From: Plasmopara viticola
Lineage: Eukaryota; Oomycota; Peronosporomycetes; Peronosporales; Peronosporaceae
NCBI GenBank assembly: GCA_001695595.3
Contig: MBPM02000008.1
Location: forward strand, 744,001-808,000
DNA: 64,000 bases
Direction of reading: 5' to 3'
Of the stretch, positions 12,894 through 20,999 are shown one piece after another (within the stretch, counting starts at the first letter, position 1; every line of letters starts with the position of its first letter). The notes under the pieces were generated by a model that saw only the letters and a list, made by a program, of their open reading frames with translations, ran no database searches and was not told where the DNA came from. A program made the translations under genes and the position numbers.

Positions 12894-13793
12894 CTACGCA
12901 CGACAGTTTTCAATGTTAAAGATCATGACATCCGTCGCTCCAACGTCGTGGAGCTGGTCCATTACATTCGAAACGTCCTTCACTTCGACCATTGCCGACA
13001 CAGCATACCCCCCTCCGACTAGACTATTGATAGTTGGGGACCGACGGCCAGGTGTAATCTTGGTAACTTCCTCGAGCTTTTCCTGGTCTACATTGTAGGT
13101 CACCATTCGATACTTGGTGGCGGTGATGTACCCCAAGATGCGCTGGTGAACCTTGTGGACCAGTTCCTTGTGCACCGAGTGTGGGTTGGCAATCAACACG
13201 GCTTGAGTCGTGAGAATATTCGAAATGAGCTCTAATCCAGCAGCTTTCATGGTCGTGCCCGTCTCGACCAGATCGACGATGCCATCAGCTAATCCGAGTG
13301 AGCATGCCGCCTCGACCGACCCCGAGACGTACTTGATCTTCGTCGAGCCCGTAGCGTTGGTCTCGAATTGTTTAAAATAGTCACGAGTGACTTCGGGGAA
13401 GGACGTGACGATGCGTTTGCCGGCCAGTTGGGCTGGGGACACGATCCTGTCCTTGCTGGGAGCCTGAACGCTTAGCGTGCACTGGCCAAACCCAAGCGGT
13501 AAGAGTTCGTCGACTTTCGTACGGCTTTCGGCAATAATGTCTTGGCCAGTAATACCCAAGTCTAGATTGCCCTCCCCGACGTACGTGGCAATGTCCGCAG
13601 CTGGTAGGAACACGAGCGTGACTGGCAAACCCGAACATAGCGCAATGTCCACGCGGTTGGGGCGGTGATAGTTCAATCCCGCACCCATTAACAGTTTAAG
13701 GATCTTGTCGTGCAGACGACCTTTCTTGGGCACGGCAAAGAGCAGTCGCTCGTCTGACGATCTGGGCACGAGCGATGGTGGCGCTGGCGACAT
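12894..13793 (-). CDS. HIS1: ATP phosphoribosyltransferase, long (HisG-L) form
   Basis: This 299-residue enzyme should join ATP and PRPP to give phosphoribosyl-ATP, the first and feedback-controlled step of histidine synthesis. The N-terminus has the family start LLFAVPKKGRL at about 17-27. The PRPP-binding region with the ADGIVDLVETGTTMKAAGL block lies near 173-191. Residues from ~225 form the regulatory ACT-like domain of the long form, with the TPGRRSPT motif and the ending GATDVMIFNIENCRA. No HisZ partner is needed for this form. Its 3' end faces the FBF1-like gene with only 58 bp between stops. Its start lies 133 bp from the next gene on the opposite strand, suggesting a shared divergent promoter. 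It is intronless, and ATG 13793 is the only good start. Confidence 0.95.
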   Translation of the reverse strand: MSPAPPSLVPRSSDERLLFAVPKKGRLHDKILKLLMGAGLNYHRPNRVDIALCSGLPVTLVFLPAADIATYVGEGNLDLGITGQDIIAESRTKVDELLPLGFGQCTLSVQAPSKDRIVSPAQLAGKRIVTSFPEVTRDYFKQFETNATGSTKIKYVSGSVEAACSLGLADGIVDLVETGTTMKAAGLELISNILTTQAVLIANPHSVHKELVHKVHQRILGYITATKYRMVTYNVDQEKLEEVTKITPGRRSPTINSLVGGGYAVSAMVEVKDVSNVMDQLHDVGATDVMIFNIENCRA

Positions 13794-13926
13794 GAGATTG
13801 ATGCGCTTGGACTTTTTCGTAGTTGTAGTACTACTGCTATATTAATTGCGTTTGTGCAATAGTAGGGGTAGTAGTAGTAGTAAATACAGCGAACCTAAGG
13901 CGAACGTAATTGTAAATTTATTTAGC

Positions 13927-14418
13927 ATGGATGAGGGCGAGTTTATGCGTCTTTTAGAACGCTACCCAGTGGTGCGAAAGAAGACGCATTGCCGCGTGCA
14001 ATGGAATGATATGGTACGTGGACGTCTCGAGTACATATTGTTGGCAGTTGTAAGGTAGTCGTGCATTGGCACTTTCCTAATTTAGCGCCTTTCTATCGCG
14101 TAGTACGACGCCGAGCCAGCGACAGAGCCTGCAAGCTCCGGCATCTTTATCCCTTCAGGACAAGACAGCGTGATTTATCCAACCGATACAATGGAAGACG
14201 CTCTAGATAAATTCCTAGCGCCTTATTTCTCTTCGAAGGAGACGACAAAGATACAGCAACAATTCGAAAAGGTAATGAACAATTTTGGTACGGCCCATAC
14301 AAATCTCAAGTAACTCTAAGTGACATGGTTGCTTATTTAGACACTGAACGCCTTTGTGTCGAGTTTAAATCTAGAGGACGTGAACGACCTGTGTGCACAA
14401 TTCGTAGTGTCCAAGTAA
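13927..14418 (+). CDS. Small unassigned protein, three exons
   Basis: I do not recognise this gene. Three exons (13927-14013, 14104-14271, 14341-14418) join to an uninterrupted 110-residue frame. The introns are 90 nt (GTACGT donor, TAG acceptor, CTAAT branch-like motif) and 69 nt (GTAATG donor, TTTAG acceptor). The N-terminal 29 residues are basic and begin MDEGEFMRLLERYPVV. The middle has a short Pro/Ser/Glu linker followed by IPSGQDSVIYP. The C-terminal 45 residues look helical and contain ALDKFLAPYF and LNLEDVNDLCAQF. There is no signal peptide or membrane segment. All splice phases close and the stop follows the last helix, so I believe it is real. It lies head-to-head with HIS1 and tail-to-tail with the next gene. 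Confidence 0.6.
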
Positions 14419-14507
14419 ATCGGGACAGACAATAATTAGAAAAGCATATTAAAAATTCTTATAATTGTTAGAAAAAATGGAAGTGTCACCTTCACTCCAG
14501 TACAATG

Positions 14508-15313
14508 CTATAGATTATGCTCAGAGATCTGATGACGCTAAAAAAAAGAGAATATATCGTGAAGAGTTGTATGCCACAAAAAGACAAAAGTCGTCTTACC
14601 TGTAGAAAACTACGACTTTGCGCAGGATCGAGAAACGGCGATGTGCTCCACGAGATTACAAGTGTGCGTAACTCGTCAGTCGTAGTGTCGAATGAAACGA
14701 GTCGCAGGAGTATTTCCTGCATGTGGCTAGTCAACAACATTGTAGATCGAGAAAACGTTAATAGGATCGGATAACGTACAATGTGCTGGAACTCTGCTTC
14801 AAACGTTGCGAGCTCTTGATTCATCATCTGATAGTAGTCGATCGGTCTCAATTTTATTGACACAAAGTCTTGCCCGTCATCACTTGCATTGAACACTACT
14901 TATCACAAAGCCCCATGAGTCCACTCGTCACACTTGCACCACCTTTGAACATTCCCACCCATTTCTCTCGCTTTGGCCTGAAGCATATACATCGCGTCTA
15001 ATAATTCTTTGAAGCCCCGAGCCAGTCCCTGGACTTGCTCGTACAAATCCTCCGCTAGCCATGGATCCAAGTCCACATTCCCAGCAAGTCCATCCAGCAC
15101 AATCTCGTTCTCCGTCTTGTCATTTGATGCTGCAGCTTGCGCCTCTCGAAGCGCCATTAACGCTGACTGGAATCGCTCAATCTGTGCAACTCCTTCGCGT
15201 TCTTGACGATACCAAACTGCACCTTTTGACTGCATGGCGATGAAAAGCTCAGCTATCCTCTCATCCTTTCCATCCTCTGTTGCCAACTTATTGTTACGCT
15301 TTTTCTTCCCCAT
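14508..15313 (-). CDS. Unassigned 207-residue protein, four exons
   Basis: I do not recognise this protein. Four exons give a continuous frame: 15313-14940, 14882-14780, 14716-14600 and 14537-14508. Introns 2 (63 nt, GTACGT donor) and 3 (62 nt, GTAAGA donor, long T-tract before TTTAG) are convincing. Intron 1 (57 nt, GTGCAAG donor) is the least certain, with an alternative donor three bases upstream. The protein begins MGKKKRNNKL. It has a predicted helical middle (residues ~30-120, including FKELLDAMYMLQAKAREMGG) and a second helical block with RPIDYYQMMNQELATFEAEF. That last stretch is faintly like the P-x-DYF helical segment of nucleoporin p58/p45, but I would not name it on that. Its start codon is only 51 bp from the TPR gene on the other strand. 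Confidence 0.6.
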
Positions 15314-15364
15314 ACAAAATTTCGGAATATTCTGAAAACCTTGTAAATTACAAACCAATTAGAA
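15314..15364. promoter_or_regulatory. 51-bp divergent intergenic region, shared promoter
   Basis: The start codons of two opposed genes are separated by just 51 bp, so transcription in both directions must start in this AT-rich stretch or within the neighbour's 5' end. It contains TTCCGAA/TTTTGTA and TTGTAAATTACAAACC, the latter including the palindrome TTGTAAATTACAA. No TATA box is visible. This is inferred from spacing alone. Confidence 0.4.
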
Positions 15365-16366
15365 ATGCGCGGGTTACGTGTTACGTTCCTATGGATTCTG
15401 GTGCTCGTCGCGGTTTACGCTGAAGAGAAACCTGCGACCCCCGCACCCACGACCAACGCCATCCCGCGGGACGATCATCCCGTCATTCAAGAAGTCCGTG
15501 GGTTACGCAATGCCGGGATGAAGCTAAACGATGAGCGGAATTTCAAAGAGGCCATTGACAAGCTACGTCGTGCCATTTCGTTGCTCCACAGTCGTGTGTT
15601 TGGCGAGGATCGGCAAGCGATTACCGATCCTGAAGTCATCTCGCAAGACGCAGCACTGTACGCACAGATCCTCAACGATTACGGAGCAGTCCTTATTCGT
15701 GCCAAACACTACGATGAAGCCATCGAAGTGCTCGAAGATTCCGTGTCGATGGTGCAAAAGATTTACGGAGAGAGCCATCCGTCGCTGGGTCTATCCCTTC
15801 GGAGCTTGGCAGAAGCGTATATGGCCAAGAAACAGTACCAAGTGGCCATCAAACGCTACAAAACGTTGCGAAAACACGTCAAAAGGGGACTGGGTCCGAC
15901 TCACGAAGCGTATATTGAGGCCTCGTTAAAAATTGCTGAAGGATACAAGAAATTGGGGCAGAAAGAAAAGAGTCTAAAAGTGCTGAAAGACGCCGTGAAG
16001 GCGCAAGGTGGAAAGGTCAATGGATTGACGACGGGCATTGCTGAGCTGTATTCGGAGCTCTCGACCGCGCATGTGGCAGTGGGGGAGATTGAAGACGCGG
16101 TTCGAGCGGCCGAGATTGCAAGTGCTATTTTTCGCCAACGAGATGGAGAAGAGACGCTGCCGTATGCCTTTAGTTTAAACGCAATGGCTGGGGTGAAGAT
16201 GCGTCAAAAGAAAGTGGACGAAGCGATTGCGTTGCTCGAACGCGCACACTTGATTGCAGTGAAGCTCTATGGCGATAAGGATCCGATTACGCAAGCGAGC
16301 GCAAAGACTCTTCGCGAAGTGAAGGAACACAAACTGAACTTGGACGCAGAGAAGGACGAGCTATAG
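15365..16366 (+). CDS. Secreted or luminal TPR protein, kinesin-light-chain-like repeats
   Basis: This 333-residue protein starts with a clear signal peptide (MRGLRVTFLWILVLVAVYA, cleavage near residue 19), followed by a Pro/Thr/Ala-rich linker. From ~residue 45 to 300 it consists of tandem tetratricopeptide repeats with 42-residue-type spacing as in kinesin light chains. Recognisable units include AGMKLNDERNFKEAIDKLRR, LIRAKHYDEAIEVLEDSV, EAYMAKKQYQVAIKRYKTL and MRQKKVDEAIALLERA. There is no enzymatic domain, no membrane helix after the signal and no ER-retention tetrapeptide (it ends AEKDEL, which is KDEL-like, see findings). It probably scaffolds protein-protein contacts in the secretory pathway. 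It is intronless with a good ATG at 15365. Confidence 0.85.
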   Translation: MRGLRVTFLWILVLVAVYAEEKPATPAPTTNAIPRDDHPVIQEVRGLRNAGMKLNDERNFKEAIDKLRRAISLLHSRVFGEDRQAITDPEVISQDAALYAQILNDYGAVLIRAKHYDEAIEVLEDSVSMVQKIYGESHPSLGLSLRSLAEAYMAKKQYQVAIKRYKTLRKHVKRGLGPTHEAYIEASLKIAEGYKKLGQKEKSLKVLKDAVKAQGGKVNGLTTGIAELYSELSTAHVAVGEIEDAVRAAEIASAIFRQRDGEETLPYAFSLNAMAGVKMRQKKVDEAIALLERAHLIAVKLYGDKDPITQASAKTLREVKEHKLNLDAEKDEL

Positions 16367-16614
16367 TCGTGAATGGACAATAAAAAAAGAACGAGCGTTG
16401 CAATTGTCTTTACATTGTTCGGCTTTCATGCGTATTGTATTGTCAATGTCGCAGGCGTCAAACAATAATATTGGCTGCCAAAGCACTTTTCTGGGAAAGG
16501 CACCACGCTTTTCTTGCGTAAACGAGAATCTACGAGAGCCTTCTCTCCAATCTTCAAGGTCTTGCACACTTTGCAATCTGGGAAGAGCGACGTCTTGTCC
16601 ACCAGCAAATTACC

Positions 16615-17561
16615 ATGGCGTGGCCAAGTCTTCAGTATCCAAGGTACTCGCCCCGCTCTCGATTTGTGGAAGAAGAGCCACGGTTCGAGCCTCAGCCACT
16701 TAATGACAGCCAGTACTATTTCCAAGCTTGGGGATCCTCATCGTCACTTCCACCGTACAAGAATGGAGGACTGGAAACCAAAGGTGGTGGAGCTCAGCAA
16801 ATCAACTTGACACAATTAGAAGAGACAGCGCCACCAGATTTACGGCCATTTGTACCCACACAGTCGGAAGCCGTCGCGGAGTCTTCAGTTCTTTGGACGC
16901 ACCAGGAGCAATATGGACAAATCCAACCCCTTTTCTTGCCAGAAGTGTACGCACCCTTGCCGCTAATGGAACCTACATTTCAATTTCAATTACAAGGTAA
17001 GCTATATGTTGAAAGTATTCGAAAAAAAATGGATTGAGGCAAAAGAAATGAACCATTTTCTTTGTAGGAGACTTTTCAGCCGGACACAATCCAGGGTTGC
17101 CAATGCCACTAGACCTCAAGTTGCCACAGGAACAAGTTTTTTTTGTGGAAGAACCAAAAGAACGTCGCAAATTGTGCTGTGAAGAAGGATGCAAGAGCCA
17201 AGCACGTGCGTTAGGTCGATGCAAGCGACACGGAGGCTCGAAACGCTGCATGAGTATAGGGTGTGACAAGAGCGTACAGAGCCGCGGATTGTGCATCCGC
17301 CATGGTGGTGGCTCACGGTGTCGAGAGAGTGGATGTACACGCGCTTCCCAGAGTTTTGGCAAGTGCAAGTTGCACGGTGGTGGTCGTCCATGCAGTGTCA
17401 CTGGCTGCAAAAAAGGCGCGCATTTAAAACGACTGTGTCGCAAACACGGTGGTGGCATCAAATGCTGCATTACTGAATGTGACAAGTGGGCACAACGCCA
17501 AGGTATGTGCATGAAGCACGTGAAGGAGTTGCTGCCACCTGATGAAAACTACGCGATTTGA
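16615..17561 (+). CDS. WRKY19-like zinc-finger repeat protein
   Basis: Two exons (16615-16996 and 17068-17561, 71-nt GTAAGC...TAG intron) encode 291 residues. The N-terminal ~165 residues are Pro/Gln/aromatic-rich and look disordered. The C-terminal part contains five consecutive copies of C-x4-C-x9-C-x2-H, each of the first four ending in HGG(G), for example CMSIGCDKSVQSRGLCIRH. This repeat is the WRKY19-like zinc finger of plants, oomycetes and other protists, related to half of the WRKY DNA-binding fold; no WRKYGQK heptad is present. A nuclear nucleic-acid-binding or regulatory role is a family-level guess. ATG 16615 sits in an ACC-ATG-G context. It is followed by the YL1-family gene in the same direction, 165 bp on. 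Confidence 0.85.
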
Positions 17562-17700
17562 TTTAAGCCTTTTAGGAGGTGTGAGTATGACAAAACAATT
17601 ATTTACAGTACTACCGATTAAATTGAGCAATAAACCAAAACTGGTCGAATTTCGATAGTGAATCAGTACCGGTATTGTAGCTAATTGCCGTGAGTACTTT

Positions 17701-17713
17701 GATTTCCAATTTC
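17701..17713 (+). promoter_or_regulatory. Candidate oomycete initiator (Inr) element
   Basis: GATTTCCAATTTC lies 14 bp upstream of the YL1-family start codon. It resembles the oomycete Inr core (TCATTYYNCAWTTT) known from Phytophthora genes. One such match in AT-rich DNA could be chance, but the distance to the ATG is right for the short leaders of oomycetes. Confidence 0.4.
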
Positions 17714-17726
17714 TTATCTTGCACTT

Positions 17727-18718
17727 ATGCCATTACGGGGTCTCAAAAGCGACGCTGGATCGCTTAAGGTGCTCCCAGCGCGTCGCTCTCGTGGCACTCG
17801 CATTCACAAGCTTATAGGTGAGGAGGCGGAAGCTGATGCATCGTTTTGGGGACAAGATGCGTGGCAAGAAGACGGTGAGGATGAAGATTACTCGACGGAG
17901 GCAGGTATGGATTGTTGTGCGATTTTGTTGACTTCCATTGCTCATGCAGTGCATGTGATGCTGATATTTTAGAGGAAGAAGATGTTGTTGACTCGGATTT
18001 TGACAACCAGGAAGCACCAGATGAAGAAATACACGACGCCGAAGAGGACGGAAAGTCCACACGACGTAAACGTTCAGCACCAACTTCAGGACGGTACAAG
18101 GAGCCTGTTCAGTCTCGACCGATCAAGCGGAAGGCTGTATCGGTACATCACAAACCTCCTGTACCGACAACACCAGTTTTTGAGTACAAAGCGCCAACGG
18201 TTCGGTTTTCGACTACCAGAAAGTCATCCGAATCGTCGGAATTGAGGCGACGGGCGTCACATGAAGCAGCGAAGCTTGCAGCAAAGAGCAAAAAGCCGTC
18301 GGTCGAAAAGACGGGCAATCGTTTGACACAGGCACAATTGCTAGCTGAAGCTGTCAAGACCGAAGTGGAAAACACGCAGTCTTTACAGAGACTGGAACGA
18401 CTCGAAGAGGAGAAGAAAGCCGAGAGTGCGGTCCCAAAAGCCCCATTTACCGGTAAAATGGTCCGGTTTTACAGTAAACTCGGAGCCCCGAAAACGATTA
18501 CGTTTCTAAATACGCTAGAGTTTCCACCCCTTTTCTATCAGCCAAAGCCCAAAAAGAGAATCAGTTCGCAGCAACAGAAACTTATTCGATTAAAATTGGA
18601 GCAAGAGAAGGAAGAACGAGACGATAGCGCACAAGAAGAAGACCATGAAGAGAAGGATAGTCAGCAGCACAGCGGCGTGCAAATTGTTACGCCAATGGCA
18701 AATAAAGCAGTGACATGA
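17727..18718 (+). CDS. YL1/VPS72-family chromatin protein (SWR1/SRCAP type)
   Basis: Two exons (17727-17904, 17973-18718; 68-nt GTATGG...TTTAG intron) give 307 residues. Members of this family deliver H2A.Z-H2B dimers to the SWR1/SRCAP remodeller in the nucleus. Supporting features are the basic start with RRSRGTRIHKLI and the aromatic-acidic segment FWGQDAWQEDGEDEDY. After the splice come the diagnostic EEEDVVDSDFD, then basic KSTRRKRSAP, a coiled-coil-like TQAQLLAEAVKTE helix and the block MVRFYSKLGAPKTITFLN that ends the YL1 N-terminal region. The second, short YL1_C domain expected at the C-terminus is not visible; the protein ends in an acidic Gln/Glu tail. Its stop is 48 bp from the convergent MPDU1 gene. 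Confidence 0.78.
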
Positions 18719-18766
18719 ACAAGAGAAACCCTTACGACCACCATTTTGCGTCTTGTTCTTTACTTC

Positions 18767-19643
18767 TCACTTGTCTTTCTTCTTCATCGCTTGTGCCAAT
18801 GCCTTTTCCGTCGCACCCCAGAACAGGAGCACTTGCAACACGAGCGTACCGTTCAGCAAGATACCGACACCAAAACCTGCCACCATGACGGGGTCTCCCG
18901 TTTCTTGCAAAGTGGTAAAGAGCCGCGCAATGGACCCGGCCAAGTTGAGGACTAGCGTAATCAGCGCCAATTGACCCGTATGGCCCTGGTTGAAGTTGGA
19001 CAAAATCTAGAAAAACCCATGGGATAAATTACACGACCATCGTACCCTTGACCACCACTCTGCAACGTACCTGCGGGATTCGCGCCACAATACTCACGGG
19101 AATACCTGCTGAAGCTAGTAGCCACTGGAACTCGTCTGGGATTGTGTACATGCCTAGCGCCATGGCCGTAAACAGGACCACGAGTCCAAGACGCGTCGAG
19201 ACTGGGATCGTGGGCGTGTAGAACGTCCAGAGCAGCACAACCAGTAGTAGGTTTTGCGCCAGGATCACAAGGTTTTCACCCCACGTCGTCAGAGGATAAC
19301 CACGCAGTACGTTGTAGATCGTACTGGACAGATACAGCACGACTTCCATGTAGAAAGCACTGGGTGTGAGTCCCGTGACGTCCTTGGCGCTTATGATTTT
19401 CAAAATCTGCGGCAGCTTGAGGATGAGGCTACCCGTAATGATCGCGTAGCTCAACACTTTGCTGACTACAGCTTTAATACACGCCACGTTGGCCACGTCG
19501 TGATGAATGGCAAATGCCTCGAAGCATTGAGGAGATAGAAGACCGAAAATGAGCTCATCCTCGACCACCTTCGCTGCCATTGTACGACCAGCGCTCGCTA
19601 GCACGGCAAGGGCCAGCGCGAGCGCCTTACCAACTTTTACCAT
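18767..19643 (-). CDS. MPDU1: Mannose-P-dolichol utilization defect 1 (MPDU1/Lec35), PQ-loop protein
   Basis: Two exons (19643-19071 and 19006-18767; 64-nt GTACGT...CTAG intron, phase 0) give 270 residues. MPDU1 is an ER membrane protein needed for use of mannose- and glucose-phosphate-dolichol in N-glycan, O-mannose and GPI assembly. Both PQ-loop motifs are present: KLPQILKII near residue 78 and, exactly across the splice junction, IPQ-ILSNFNQGHTGQLA near 191. About seven hydrophobic segments are visible, plus the N-terminal SPQCFEAF block typical of the family. The reconstitution of the second PQ motif by splicing is strong support for the model. The C-terminus is lysine-rich (AMKKKDK), as in ER-retained relatives. 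Confidence 0.93.
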
Positions 19644-20487
19644 GATTAAAAGTACTGAGAGAGTATCTCATGTTAAGACTTTATCAATTACGACAGGTAT
19701 CTATATCTTACGTATGTATTTAAAAGAGTCAAAAATCGTCAAAGACATGAAGTGTAAGAGGGTCATTTCACAATGACCAAATTAACAATTTGTCGGTACG
19801 GTCTGTACAATTCAACTAAGTCCCGCGCTATGAGTGCGCTATATTTGTAGCTCGACGATAATTGTAATGCCAGCCTAGAATCCCTTTGCTCCAGTACAAG
19901 TACTTTGCAGCCAGGCGGAAACATTTAGGAACTAGTCACTATTACGCGTGTCGCAAGTACACGTGGGACGCATTATCATTACAAAGAGCGGTGCATCTAT
20001 AACGAAAAAGCGTATATATCATTCCCGGCATGTTAAAAGTCTTTTGTGCTGCGTGCTGATCGTTTGCTTTTTCCACCTTTTCCAACTACTGCTTGACAGG
20101 CTTTGTGACCAGGAATCAATGTCCACGAAAAGCCTTGCCTAGTGTTTATCTTCACGTGCCATGTTCAGCGTCTCGTCTTTAGCTTCTCAACCCTTAGTCA
20201 ATTGTACTATGACTGGTTTGCATCGAGTTCTATTCATGATTAGCTCTACTGGATGAAAAACGCACCACTCAGCGTCCATTTCAACGTCTTAATGAATGAA
20301 CTGACAGGTAGCCACTCTGTTCGCGGCTTGCAACGAATGCCATCCATTGCAAACACAAATTAGGCCCTTGCCCATACTGCCTTGACTTATTTTCAGCATT
20401 GTCACTAGTGCCGAGCAGCAAGTGATCTGATCCACGCGCACTGCTCATTGCGAGCTAGCCTCATTCATACTACCTTAGTTATACCAA

Positions 20488-20999
20488 CTATGACACACAA
20501 GATATGCAGCAATACCTAATTTTAGCGAGCTGCTTACGCAATATACGATTTAGAGCTTGTCCTCGACACCAAATATGTTTATTATAGACCGTTATAGTGT
20601 CCACGCCTTCAGCACTTCCGTAAATTAGCTGAGAGGTGTTTATGACTCCTGCTAGAAGCAGGCACCCAGAGTTTCTGACCTCAAATTTACACAAGGCTCA
20701 TGGTTTTCCAGCCACATCACACCCAGGATGAGGTCATATCTAACATTCAGGTAAACAACGTTGAGCTCTACCGAGGACGGGAATTTCACACGTTGATATA
20801 CCGAAATGTCAGATATATACTCTCGATTCTGTTGCAAAGCAAACAATGGCAATGCCACTTTGGCATGCTCATAGCTCCTCAGCATATGCCTTATTCCTAT
20901 GGCTGTAAAGCATTGAGAATATCTACCAACACACCGAAGTTGATAAATTTCATTTATTTGATCACGCAAGCCCTTCATGTCTGCCTTGCTAAACAGCAA
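20488..20999 (-). mobile_element. Ty3/Gypsy retrotransposon remnant, protease region
   Basis: Minus-strand frame 20999-20652 contains VYLNVRYDLILGVMWLENHEP, which is the strand-and-flap segment of the Ty3/Gypsy retropepsin (family pattern YDLILGMxWLxxHxP) followed by the usual R-S-x-T-L-G-A ending. A second frame, 20694-20488, continues downstream in another phase. The catalytic D-S/T-G upstream is not found intact, and no reverse transcriptase or LTRs could be recognised nearby. It is an old, broken copy. Confidence 0.65.
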
